Assembly (NCBI RefSeq): GCF_900130065.1
Contig: NZ_FQXV01000010.1
Span: 1-64,000, forward strand
Direction of reading: 5' to 3'
DNA length: 64,000 bases
DNA from: Sporobacter termitidis DSM 10068
GTDB taxonomy: Bacteria; Bacillota; Clostridia; Oscillospirales; Oscillospiraceae
How positions within the stretch are numbered: position 1 is the first letter of the stretch; every line of letters starts with the position of its first letter. The notes beneath the pieces were generated by a model. That model did not search any database and was not told the origin of the DNA. It was given only the letters and a program-made list of their open reading frames with translations. The translations under genes and the position numbers were made by a program. Positions 29,780 to 38,252 of the stretch are shown piece by piece.

Positions 29780-29973
29780 TCCAAGGCCAACCCTGCAATC
29801 GATCGTGTAATCCCCGCACATTTCTCGATAAGGCGCGGCCCGCGCACCAGTCTTTGCTGGTACGCGGGCCGCATCGCTTTGTTGGGCAAGCAAATGCCGC
29901 GCAGGTCTTATCCTTACGCTGTATTTGCAAGCGCCTGTTCATCAGGGATATTTTGCTTCAGACAAAAAGCGTT

Positions 29974-30684
29974 TTATTCAACGACAACCTCCTGAAAGGG
30001 TTCCGAAAGCAGCCGGACAGCCACAGATGATATGACATTTGCTTCTTTGAAGGCCGCAGGCCGGTATCCCTCGCTGTCATCCTCGCGAAAAGGCAAATGA
30101 AACAAAACGAGATGCGATGGCGCGATCGAATTAAGAACAAAATCTCTGGGACCGGATAACGTAATCCACGGGAAGTTTAGAAGGGCTACATCTACATGCC
30201 GGCCCGCGATAAGCTCGCTGAGCATATCCAAAGCGGAAACAGAGCAGTCACCAGGGATGAGAACATTAAAGCCATCAATTTCAAAAAAGAATCCATAGTT
30301 AACAATCGGTTCGAACCCGCTGCCTTGATGCGGCAGGCGTACGGCGTCAAGAGCGGCACCCGCCAGGAAAATTCTTTGTCGCGGATCATTCAGCACAATG
30401 GTGCCTTCAAGCGGAGCACCGGGAGATATAAAAAAGCTCGCAGGCCAGCGAAGGCGCGCCTCGTTCCAGAGCGCCGTTGAGACATGGTCAGGGTGCGCGT
30501 GTGTGGTGATAACAGCAGTGGGCGCACAGCTCTGGAACCGTCTCCAGACTGCCGGCAAAACATTCGGCGGCACTGCGCTGAAGCCGGGCATTTTTTCATT
30601 ATGCAGCGCATCAACAAGAAATTGCCTGTCACCGACCGTCATGATGACGCCCGCGTTGGCCGTCAGAATCAGGCTGCAAGCCAC
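29974..30684 (-). CDS. MBL-fold metallo-hydrolase
   Basis: 236 residues, compact metallo-beta-lactamase fold. The metal-binding motif THAHPDH is visible (about 60-66), with a further His (LPHQGSG), Asp in LIPGDCS and a C-terminal LVLFHLPF. Similar small MBL proteins include lactonases and UPF0173-type hydrolases. Start is GTG 30684 with GAGGTG upstream. It is the last gene of the 2-oxoacid dehydrogenase operon; a lactonase or thioesterase step for the same substrate is possible but not shown. Confidence 0.8.
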   Translation of the reverse strand: MACSLILTANAGVIMTVGDRQFLVDALHNEKMPGFSAVPPNVLPAVWRRFQSCAPTAVITTHAHPDHVSTALWNEARLRWPASFFISPGAPLEGTIVLNDPRQRIFLAGAALDAVRLPHQGSGFEPIVNYGFFFEIDGFNVLIPGDCSVSALDMLSELIAGRHVDVALLNFPWITLSGPRDFVLNSIAPSHLVLFHLPFREDDSEGYRPAAFKEANVISSVAVRLLSEPFQEVVVE

Positions 30685-30702
30685 TGCACGTCACCTCTTG
30701 GG

Positions 30703-31692
30703 CTAATCGAGAATAAGCCGGATAAATTCATCTTTAGTAAGCCCCTCGTAATATTCTTCCAGCGAGACAGCAGACAACGCTTCAAGCAAAGCGTCCTCCT
30801 CCAGCTTCGTGTTGAGCAGAACCATGGCAATGTCGTCACACGGCCTGCTGCCAAAGTAATCGCCATCACTGGTAAAGGCCGTGATTTTGCCGTCTTCCAC
30901 CTGCATACTGATCCGGATGGCGCCGACGCCCGGCAGCCGCCGGCGTTTTTTTATGCCATACTCAGGTGACTGTCCGTAGTTCCATTCCCAGGTTGCATAC
31001 CGTCCGCGCCGTATTGCCTCTACGGCCTCCAGATCCCGGGCGGACAAAGCATACATGGACATTTTTTGCTCTCTGACAAGGGTCATGCGAAGATATGCCC
31101 AGAATTCGGCTACCGTCATATCCACAGGAAGATGCTCTCTCAGATTTGTCACCCGCGCGCGGACGGACTTCACACCCTTGGAAACGAATTTATCCTCCGG
31201 CACATGCAGAGCCTCCGACATCCTTTCAAAATCGGTGTCAAACAGGATCGTTCCGTGGTGCATCAGGCGGCCGTACCGGAGATACCTGGCATTGCCCGAG
31301 AACTTTCTCCCGCCGACGCTGATATCGTTCCGGCCGTTTGCTTCCGCATAAACGCCCAGTCCGGCCAAGGCCTCAACGATCGGCCGACAGGATTGATGGA
31401 AATCAAGCCGGCCGGCGTCTTGAGCATTGGTGATAATCGTATAGTTAAGATTGCCCAGGTCGTGAAAGACGGCGCCGCCACCGGACAGGCGCCGGACAAC
31501 GGGGATACCGTTTTGGTCGATATACGCCCTGTTGATCTCCTCCGCAGTATTCTGGTGCAGGCCCACGATAACGGAATCGCAATTCTGCCAGAGCATGAAA
31601 AGCTCATCGTTTTTGGACAGGGTATCGAACGCATATTGCTCAAGCGCAAGATTGAAGGCCGGGTCGGTTGACGTGCTTTCGAGGTATCGCAT
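30703..31692 (-). CDS. lplA: Lipoate-protein ligase A
   Basis: 329 residues. Full LplA: N-terminal catalytic domain with RRLSGGGAVFHDLGNLNYTI (about 67-86), NDISVGGRKFSGNARYLRYGRLMHHGTIL (about 120-148) and the C-terminal accessory domain. It joins lipoate to the lipoyl-domain lysine of E2 using ATP. Its place in the operon with the E2 gene (two genes upstream) indicates a dedicated ligase for this dehydrogenase complex. Start ATG; 3 bp separate it from the VOC gene. Confidence 0.93.
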   Translation of the reverse strand: MRYLESTSTDPAFNLALEQYAFDTLSKNDELFMLWQNCDSVIVGLHQNTAEEINRAYIDQNGIPVVRRLSGGGAVFHDLGNLNYTIITNAQDAGRLDFHQSCRPIVEALAGLGVYAEANGRNDISVGGRKFSGNARYLRYGRLMHHGTILFDTDFERMSEALHVPEDKFVSKGVKSVRARVTNLREHLPVDMTVAEFWAYLRMTLVREQKMSMYALSARDLEAVEAIRRGRYATWEWNYGQSPEYGIKKRRRLPGVGAIRISMQVEDGKITAFTSDGDYFGSRPCDDIAMVLLNTKLEEDALLEALSAVSLEEYYEGLTKDEFIRLILD

Positions 31693-31695
31693 AGT

Positions 31696-32142
31696 TTATT
31701 CCTCCGGCATGGGCGGACAGATATTGATCAGTTCCAAAACAGAACCGCCGTCTTTCGCCTCCAGGTAACAAACGTGCTCCTCCCCGTGACGCGCCTCCCA
31801 GACGATTTGCGCGCCGGCAGCAATACAGGAAGCCACGTCAGCGTCCAGCTCTTCCCCACAGACGTAGGCTGCGTGATGTAATCCGGGGCCTCTCCTCTTC
31901 AGCGCCGCGGCGTGAAACGAATGCTCATCCAGGGGCTGGATCAGCTCGTAGACGATGCCGCCCATCCGGCCCACAGCGGTTTTTAACCGCCCGCCGGAAC
32001 CTGTGATCATCTCTGACGACGGGAACTCGATTTCACCAATCTGCCATACGCCGCGCCGCCCGCCGGACATAGCGCAAAGGGCATCGAGTGTTTTTTCAAC
32101 ATCTGGGGTCAGGATGCCGATATGCCAGAATTTCATTATCAA
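31696..32142 (-). CDS. VOC-family (glyoxalase/epimerase-like) protein
   Basis: 148 residues with two beta-alpha-beta-beta-beta units: WHIGILTPDVEKTLD...YELIQPLDEHSFHAAALKRRGPGLHHAAYVC...VCYLEAKDGGSVLELI. Metal-ligand positions typical of the vicinal-oxygen-chelate fold are present (H7 in WHIG, the HHAAY histidine and the final ELI glutamate). It resembles methylmalonyl-CoA epimerase and glyoxalase-type proteins. Located between E2 and LplA, it may isomerise or epimerise a hydroxy-ketone or CoA intermediate of the same pathway; that is inference. Confidence 0.82.
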   Translation of the reverse strand: MIMKFWHIGILTPDVEKTLDALCAMSGGRRGVWQIGEIEFPSSEMITGSGGRLKTAVGRMGGIVYELIQPLDEHSFHAAALKRRGPGLHHAAYVCGEELDADVASCIAAGAQIVWEARHGEEHVCYLEAKDGGSVLELINICPPMPEE

Positions 32143-32169
32143 AACGCTCCTTTTTTCCTGTCGGGACGC

Positions 32170-33369
32170 TCATAACAGCACGGCGCGGGCCGGATTCTCC
32201 AAGAGCTGCATCAACGTCCGGATAAATTCTGCGGCGACGGCGCCGTCGATGATTCGGTGATCGTAAGTGAAGGACAGGCCGACCTGCGGGCGGACCTTAA
32301 TTTCACCGCTCACAGGTACCGCCGTATCCATCACGCGGCCGATACCTAATATTCCGGCCTGAGGCGGATTGATGATGGGAGTAAAAAGATCCACGGAGCC
32401 ATAGCCTCCCAGGTTAGAGACAGTGAAGGTGGCGCCCTGCAGTTCATCCGGGCCAAGCCCGCCGTTTCTGGCTCGGGCGGCCAGGTCCTTTGCTTCACGG
32501 CTCAAGGCCAACAGATTTTTGCGGTTGGCATCATGGATAACAGGCACAATCAAGCCGTTTTCCAGTGCGGTGGCCATGCCGAGGTGAACCCGCTTATGCA
32601 GTATGATTCCTTCATCCGCCAGAGATGAGTTGATGCTGGGATGTCTCTCCAACGCAGCGGCGGTTATCTTCATAAGCAGATCGTTGATGGATACGCTTTC
32701 GCTTTTTTCCGTTATTCCACGGTTAATCATCGTACGGTACTCCAACAGAGCGCTTACGTCGGCCATGACCTGATGCGTCACCATGGGTATTGTGGTCCAG
32801 GATTGGAGCATATTCACGCCGATGGCCCGGCGGATGCCGTTGTATGGGATCACGGTATCGGAAGCCTCCGGCGCAAGGGACGGCGCCATGCAACAGGTGT
32901 CGGCATATTTCTGAACATCTGCCTTGACGATGCGGCCGTTGGGGCCGGTACCCTTGATGAGCTTGTAATCTAAATTCAGCGCGGCGGAGAGTTTCTTGGC
33001 GACGGGCGAAATGAATACACGCCCGCCATGCTCCGGCGCGGTATTTACAGCAGCCGGCACCGGAGATTTTGCACTGACGGCTGATTCAGCAGGAGCAGCA
33101 GTACGGGCGGCCGGGGCGGAAATCTGTTCACCCGGCTGGCCAATGTAACCGACAACAAATGCTATTGGATATTTCTCTCCCACGACTGCGATCTTCTTGA
33201 GGAGAACGCCGTCTGCCGGGCTCTCTATCTCGTGACTCAGCTTTTCCGTCTCGATTTCCAGCACCGGTTCTTTTATTTTAACCGTTTCGCCCTCATCCTT
33301 GAGCCATTTGACGACCGTACCGGTTTTCATCGTCAGCCCAAGCTTGGGCATTAATACTTCAACAGCCAT
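32170..33369 (-). CDS. 2-oxoacid/acetoin dehydrogenase E2 (dihydrolipoamide acyltransferase)
   Basis: 399 residues. One N-terminal lipoyl domain with the lipoylated lysine in ETEK (K43), a flexible Ala/Pro linker (about 83-110), a peripheral subunit-binding domain (about 115-150, ISPVAKKLSAALNL..GTGPNGRIVKADV) and the catalytic domain ending with SFTYDHRIIDG (H371, D375). It passes the acyl group from E1 through lipoate to CoA. The order E1 alpha, E1 beta, E2 with E3 upstream matches acetoin or branched-chain type complexes. The acyl substrate cannot be told from sequence alone. Confidence 0.93.
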   Translation of the reverse strand: MAVEVLMPKLGLTMKTGTVVKWLKDEGETVKIKEPVLEIETEKLSHEIESPADGVLLKKIAVVGEKYPIAFVVGYIGQPGEQISAPAARTAAPAESAVSAKSPVPAAVNTAPEHGGRVFISPVAKKLSAALNLDYKLIKGTGPNGRIVKADVQKYADTCCMAPSLAPEASDTVIPYNGIRRAIGVNMLQSWTTIPMVTHQVMADVSALLEYRTMINRGITEKSESVSINDLLMKITAAALERHPSINSSLADEGIILHKRVHLGMATALENGLIVPVIHDANRKNLLALSREAKDLAARARNGGLGPDELQGATFTVSNLGGYGSVDLFTPIINPPQAGILGIGRVMDTAVPVSGEIKVRPQVGLSFTYDHRIIDGAVAAEFIRTLMQLLENPARAVLL

Positions 33370-33403
33370 TTTTATTTCACCTCAATAGTATTGCAGCATG
33401 CTT

Positions 33404-34378
33404 TTACATCAGCGTCTTTACCGCTTGGATAATCTTATCCTCGTTGGGAACGAACGCATTTTCCAACGGCGGAGAAAACGGGCAGTGCGTAAAAGGTGCC
33501 GTGACACGTTTAATGGGGGCATCCAGATAATCCAGCGCCTCCTCAGCCACAAGGGCGGCGATTTCTGCGCCGTAGCCCGAAAAGCCGATTGCTTCATGGG
33601 CGATGAGAAGCCGATTGGTTTTGGCAATCGATTCAAAAATCGCATCCTTGTCAAGAGGCACAAGACTTCGGAGATCGATGACCTCGGCCCGGATGCCCTC
33701 GGCCGCGAGAGTTTCCGCCGCTGCTAAGCACCTGTTGACCATCATACCATAGGACACGATAGTCACATCCGAGCCCTCCCGGGCGATATTGGCCTTGCCG
33801 ATGGGGACAAGATACTCGCCCTCCGGGACCTCCCCCTCCATACCAAGCAGCGTCTTGTTTTCCAGAACAATAACAGGATTGTCGTCCCGTATGGCCGATT
33901 CCAGAAGTCCCTTCATATCGGCGGGGTTAGAGGAAGCGACGACCTTCATACCCGGCATATGGGTGAAGAAGGACTCCAGGCTCTGAGAGTGCTGGGCCGC
34001 GGCGTTAATGCCCGCGCCAGCCTGGGTGCGTATAACCATAGAAAGCCTTGTCTGCCCGCCGACCATCCATGCCAGCTTGGAGGCCTGGTTGAGCACCTCG
34101 TCCATGCATACGCCCATAAAGTCCATAAAGTCATGTACGACGATGGGGCGCAATCCTACCGCCGCGGCGCCCACGCCGAGACTGGTGATGGCCGTTTCAC
34201 TCAGAGGCGTGTCCAGCACCCGCATCGGGCCGTATTTCGCCATAAGCCCCACGGTCTGTCCGAAAGCCGTACCGTAGACGCCCACATCCTCGCCACAGAT
34301 GAAAACACGCGAATCCCGCGCCATTTCAATGTCCTGCGCTTCCCGTATTGCCTGCGTATAGGTGATAATCTTTGCCAT
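33404..34378 (-). CDS. 2-oxoacid/acetoin dehydrogenase E1 beta
   Basis: 324 residues, the normal length of AcoB/PdhB. Visible motifs: EDVGVYGTAFGQT, MRVLDTPLSETAITSLGVGAAAVGLRPIVVHDFMDFMGVCMDEVLNQASK, EGSDVTIVSYG and DLRSLVPLDKDAI. It pairs with the E1 alpha gene 5 bp upstream to form the ThDP-dependent decarboxylating or acyloin-cleaving component. Its context (sugar-type ABC transporter, alcohol dehydrogenase) fits an acetoin-dehydrogenase-like reaction on a hydroxyketone more than central pyruvate metabolism. Confidence 0.93.
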   Translation of the reverse strand: MAKIITYTQAIREAQDIEMARDSRVFICGEDVGVYGTAFGQTVGLMAKYGPMRVLDTPLSETAITSLGVGAAAVGLRPIVVHDFMDFMGVCMDEVLNQASKLAWMVGGQTRLSMVIRTQAGAGINAAAQHSQSLESFFTHMPGMKVVASSNPADMKGLLESAIRDDNPVIVLENKTLLGMEGEVPEGEYLVPIGKANIAREGSDVTIVSYGMMVNRCLAAAETLAAEGIRAEVIDLRSLVPLDKDAIFESIAKTNRLLIAHEAIGFSGYGAEIAALVAEEALDYLDAPIKRVTAPFTHCPFSPPLENAFVPNEDKIIQAVKTLM

Positions 34379-34383
34379 TTGGG

Positions 34384-35376
34384 TTATTCCTTCCTGTCAG
34401 CCGGGGAGAAGTCGAGGTCCTCGAACATAACGTCGATCTCCGGGTACGGGCTTTCCTCAGCAAATTCAACGGCCGCTTGAATTTCCTCTTCCGTTTCCGC
34501 CTGTATTTTATCTATTTCCGCGGCATTCGCGACGCCTTCCTTCATCAGGCGCTTTTCAAAGTTGGGAATCGGGTCTTTTTCACGCCAGATAGTCTGATCC
34601 TCCGGCTTTTTGTATGGCGCGGAGTCGCCGACGAAGTGGCCGTAATGCCGCCAGGTCAGGCATTCGATCAATGTCGGCCCCTCGCCGGTGCGGGCACGGG
34701 CGACGGCAATGGCCGCCGCGTCGCGCACGGCGATAGGATCGTTGCCGTCCACGGTAACGCCAGGTATATCGTAAGCCGCCGCCCGCTGAGAGATGGTCTT
34801 GTTTTTCGAATGATAGGCAAAGGGCGTGGACATCCCGAACTGGTTGTTTTCACATATGAAAATAACGGGCAAATTCAGCGCCGCCGACATATTCAGGGCT
34901 TCGTGAAAGGTGCCCCGATTTGAGGCGCCGTCCCCGAAAAAGGTCACAGCCACTCCGTCGGTCTCCCGGTACTTCTGCGCAAAGCCGGCGCCCACCGCAA
35001 TCGGGATTCCCGCGCCGACAATACCGTTGGCGCCGATGATGCCCTTTGAGATGTCCGCGATGTGCATCGAACCGCCCTTATCCTTGGAATATCCCGTTGC
35101 CTTGCCGTACAGTTCGGCCATCATACGGTTAATATCCGCGCCTTTTGCAAGACAATGTCCGTGACCGCGGTGCGTGCTGGTAATATAATCATCCTCCCGA
35201 AGGCAGGCACAGACGCCCGTGGCAACAGCCTCCTCTCCGCTGTACAGGTGAAGAAAGCCGATAAGCTTGCCGTCCAGAAAAAGCCGTGCCGCTTTCTCCT
35301 CAAAGGCGCGTATCCGAACCATCATCCGCAATAGTTCCAGCATTTCCTCCCGGTTCTCATCTTTAAGAGATTTCAT
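34384..35376 (-). CDS. 2-oxoacid/acetoin dehydrogenase E1 alpha
   Basis: 330 residues. ThDP-binding motif GDGASNRGTFHEALNMSAALNLPVIFICENN, TSTHRGHGHCLAKGAD near the N-terminal third, and GGSMHIADISKGIIGANGIVGAGIPIAVGAG as in AcoA/PdhA. Start ATG 35376 with GGAGG 8 bp upstream; a longer in-frame reading extends upstream into the E3 end but lacks a binding site. Product joins E1 beta as an alpha2beta2 unit. The sequence is closest in style to acetoin:2,6-DCPIP oxidoreductase alpha subunits, judged by eye. Confidence 0.93.
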   Translation of the reverse strand: MKSLKDENREEMLELLRMMVRIRAFEEKAARLFLDGKLIGFLHLYSGEEAVATGVCACLREDDYITSTHRGHGHCLAKGADINRMMAELYGKATGYSKDKGGSMHIADISKGIIGANGIVGAGIPIAVGAGFAQKYRETDGVAVTFFGDGASNRGTFHEALNMSAALNLPVIFICENNQFGMSTPFAYHSKNKTISQRAAAYDIPGVTVDGNDPIAVRDAAAIAVARARTGEGPTLIECLTWRHYGHFVGDSAPYKKPEDQTIWREKDPIPNFEKRLMKEGVANAAEIDKIQAETEEEIQAAVEFAEESPYPEIDVMFEDLDFSPADRKE

Positions 35377-35396
35377 ATCGTTTCCTCCATATATCA

Positions 35397-36770
35397 TCAG
35401 ACTCCGTGGATCGATTTCCCAAATACGGACATGGCGGCTTCGCAGACCGCTTCGCTGACAGTCGGATGCGCATGCACGGTATTGACGATGTCCTCCACTG
35501 TTCCCTCCATGTTCATGCAAAGGGCGGCCTCCGCAATTATTTCCGTCACCCTGGAACCGATCATGTGGATGCCCAGCACCTCGCCCAACGTCTTATCGGC
35601 GATAATCTTGATATAACCGCCGCCTGCGTCGTCAATGAGGGATTTGCCATTTCCACCGAGGTTGAAGCTGCCGACCGAATAGTCGATTCCAGACTCCTTC
35701 GCTTGTTTTTCGGTCATGCCCACGCAGGCGATCTCAGGCGAGGAATAAACACAGCTTGGAACAATCTTGGGATCATAATGCGGCTTTGCGCCCATAATAT
35801 GCTCCGCGGCGGCGACCCCCTGTGCCATAGCGGCATGTGCCAGCATGATCCGGCCGTTGCAGTCACCAACGGCATAAACAGCAGGCGCGTTCGTGCGGAA
35901 ATAGTCGTCAACGTCTATGGCGCCTCGCGTCAGCTTGATGCCCAGCGCCTCCAGCCCCAGGCCGGCGGTACGGGGCCGCCGCCCTACAGCCACCAAAACC
36001 TTTTCCGCGGTGACCTGCCGCGTCTCACCGTTCTGCTCGAAACCGACGGTCAGAACATCCTCAGATTTTTCAACGCCGGTGAGTTTGGCGCCGGTGTATA
36101 ACTGCACGCCGTTTTCCATCAGAGTTTCGTGCAGGAAGCCGGCAATTTCCACGTCAACCGGCGGCAATATTTCCGGAAGCAGCTCAATGATGGAGACCTT
36201 TGTGCCGACGGCGTTGAAGAGGGTTGCAAATTCGACGCCGATCACGCCGCCGCCCACGATGACCATGGATTTTGGAACCTCGTCCAGCGAGAGCGCCTTC
36301 GTGCTGTCTATGACGCCATACAGATCGGAGCCGGGAAAGCGCAGGTCGGTATTGACGGAGCCGGTGGCAAGAATAACCGCATCCGTTTCCAGTATTTCGT
36401 TTCCGATCCTGACCTTACGGTCGGGCAGCAGAGACGCGGACTCACTGATGACCTTCACACCGTTATGCCTCAGAAGGGCAGCCACGCCGCCGGTCAGCTT
36501 CCCGACAATTTTCTCCTTATGCTGCTGTACGGCAGGCCAATCCAAAAAAGCACCTACAGTTTTCACCCCGGCGACTGCGTTCATGGCAACCTTGCGGTAG
36601 AACTCTCCCGTATGGAGCAGCGCCTTAGTTGGAATACAGCCAACATTCAGGCAGGTCCCTCCCACCTGCGCGGCCTCCGCCAATGTCACCTGGGCGCCCA
36701 GCTGCGCGGCCTTGATAGCCGCCGCGTAACCGCCGGGTCCGCCTCCGATGACGACGATCCTTTTTCCCAT
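35397..36770 (-). CDS. lpdA: Dihydrolipoamide dehydrogenase (E3)
   Basis: 457 residues. FAD motif GGGPGGYAAAIKAAQLG (9-25), redox disulfide GGTCLNVGCIPTK (C39, C44), NAD motif VGGGVIGVEFATL, second FAD motif VYAVGDCNG and the C-terminal HAHPTVSEA with the His-Glu pair. No lipoyl domain is fused to it. It reoxidises dihydrolipoamide of the E2 encoded downstream. Encoded between the alcohol dehydrogenase and E1 alpha genes on the same strand. Confidence 0.95.
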   Translation of the reverse strand: MGKRIVVIGGGPGGYAAAIKAAQLGAQVTLAEAAQVGGTCLNVGCIPTKALLHTGEFYRKVAMNAVAGVKTVGAFLDWPAVQQHKEKIVGKLTGGVAALLRHNGVKVISESASLLPDRKVRIGNEILETDAVILATGSVNTDLRFPGSDLYGVIDSTKALSLDEVPKSMVIVGGGVIGVEFATLFNAVGTKVSIIELLPEILPPVDVEIAGFLHETLMENGVQLYTGAKLTGVEKSEDVLTVGFEQNGETRQVTAEKVLVAVGRRPRTAGLGLEALGIKLTRGAIDVDDYFRTNAPAVYAVGDCNGRIMLAHAAMAQGVAAAEHIMGAKPHYDPKIVPSCVYSSPEIACVGMTEKQAKESGIDYSVGSFNLGGNGKSLIDDAGGGYIKIIADKTLGEVLGIHMIGSRVTEIIAEAALCMNMEGTVEDIVNTVHAHPTVSEAVCEAAMSVFGKSIHGV

Positions 36771-36863
36771 TACTTTGTTTCCCCTTTCCGTCCGGCGCGG
36801 TGTGTTTCAACATATCATGCGCCTGTCACAGGCGTTTACGGCTTATATTTGTGTTCATTTGTT

Positions 36864-37892
36864 TTATTGCGTACATTTGATCAGCAATTTGGGATATTTC
36901 CCGGTCTGGAAATCATCGAAAGCCTGCTGAGCGTCTTTCATCTCGTAAATGGGACCGATCAATTTGTTCATATCCAAACGGCTGAGCAGATCCACGCTCT
37001 TTGGAAACAGATATGGGTCCGTAAACACAAACTGGAGACGCGCCTCCTTGCCGAACATGTCAAAGAGGTTGAGCGGCAGCTCATAATCCATGGGATATAC
37101 GCCAAAGTATATGATACATCCGCATTTACCTATGATTTTTGGGCAGAGCGGCGCTGCCTTGGGCGAACCGGACATCTCGAATACGAAATCAAAACCCATG
37201 CCGCCAGTAATTTTTTCGCACTCTGCCTCCACGTCCCGGCTCGTTGGGTCGATGACATATTGCGCGCCCAGCTCCAGCGCCATCAGCCGCTTTTCGGGCA
37301 CGGGATCGATGACAGTCAATCGTGTACCGCCGCGGTATTTAATGAGGTTCAGCATAATGAGACCTATGGCGCCTACGCCGGAGACACAAACCGTGCTGCC
37401 CATCGGCATAGCGGCAAGTGCGATTCCCCGGCTGGCAGTGGAAATGGGTTCAACCAGCGCGGCATACTCGAAGGGGACATTGTCCGGCAGCTTAAAAAGC
37501 TGCTCGGGAGGATAGGTACGGTATTCGACCATTGCATCCATCGGCTTTTTCTCCGGTTCAAAGCCGGACTCCTCGCAATACATGATAAGCCCCTTTTTAC
37601 AATGGCTGCATTTGCCGCAATACTGCGCCGGACAAGCGGAAACCCGGTCTCCGAGCTGGAAGTACCCCTTGGCCTTCACATTTGCCCCCACTTCGACCAC
37701 CGTGCCGGTAGCTTCGTGACCCATAACCATAGGCGGCTTAATACCGAATAAACCGTGACTGACGACATGGACATCAGTCGCACACAGCGCACAGTATTCG
37801 ATTTTGACCAGGACCTCATCCTCCCCCGTAATAGGTATGGGCAGCTCCCGCACTTCGACCCTGCCCCGGTCTACATAGACAACGCCTTTCAA
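36864..37892 (-). CDS. Zinc-dependent alcohol/polyol dehydrogenase (MDR family)
   Basis: 342 residues. Catalytic zinc site (C in CALCATDVH, GHEATG), structural zinc cysteines (CGKCSHCKKGLIMYC) and the cofactor motif VSGVGAIGLIMLNLI. Resembles threonine/sorbitol/butanediol dehydrogenases. The start is TTG 37892 with GGGGTG upstream. First gene of the dehydrogenase-complex operon, so it probably oxidises the imported compound to a ketone or hydroxyketone used by E1-E2-E3. A shared upstream sequence with the ABC-transporter operon lies at 38013-38083. Confidence 0.88.
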   Translation of the reverse strand: MKGVVYVDRGRVEVRELPIPITGEDEVLVKIEYCALCATDVHVVSHGLFGIKPPMVMGHEATGTVVEVGANVKAKGYFQLGDRVSACPAQYCGKCSHCKKGLIMYCEESGFEPEKKPMDAMVEYRTYPPEQLFKLPDNVPFEYAALVEPISTASRGIALAAMPMGSTVCVSGVGAIGLIMLNLIKYRGGTRLTVIDPVPEKRLMALELGAQYVIDPTSRDVEAECEKITGGMGFDFVFEMSGSPKAAPLCPKIIGKCGCIIYFGVYPMDYELPLNLFDMFGKEARLQFVFTDPYLFPKSVDLLSRLDMNKLIGPIYEMKDAQQAFDDFQTGKYPKLLIKCTQ

Positions 37893-38012
37893 AATTCAGC
37901 ACCCCGCTTTGATTCTTGATTATTTAAAATGTAAAAATGCATCAGGACAGCTCCATTCCTATGCAAGCTGTCTATGAACTTGCCCTTTTCAGCGCGGACG
38001 GAATCAGCACCT

Positions 38013-38083
38013 CTTATTTAAGTCTACATCAGCCGGGAGAAAACTGTGTGCGCGTAAATCTTAAAAGTGTTTGAAAATTTGAT
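38013..38083 (-). promoter_or_regulatory. Shared upstream regulatory element, copy A
   Basis: About 70 bp that aligns, with small gaps, to 43118-43187. Common blocks on the plus strand: TTATTTAA, TACATCA, GCCGG, GTGTG.G.GTAAAT, AAAGTGTTT. It lies upstream of the alcohol dehydrogenase operon in the same orientation as copy B upstream of the SDR-ABC operon. Confidence 0.72.
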
Positions 38084-38131
38084 TCAAAACGTAAATATAC
38101 CCGGGCCTCGGACGGTTGACTCCGCCGGATG

Positions 38132-38177
38132 AAAAAGCGGTATGTCCTCCTGATAAAGGATGAACATACCGCCTTTC
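38132..38177 (-). terminator. Terminator-like hairpin between the shared element and the binding-protein gene
   Basis: Minus-strand stem GCGGTATGT / ACATACCGC with an 18-nt loop and a T5 tract on the distal side, about 75 bp past the end of the sugar-binding lipoprotein gene. It separates the ABC operon from the alcohol dehydrogenase operon. Confidence 0.82.
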
Positions 38178-38252
38178 ATATTAAATGCGTATCATTGACG
38201 GCAGGCGGTTTGACGGCAAGCGGTGCTTCTCCTGATCGCCTGAGCGTTTTGC

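Noticed and set aside
36129-37751. 540-codon open frame antisense to E3 and alcohol dehydrogenase
   Set aside because: Shadow frame spanning two well-supported genes and their gap.
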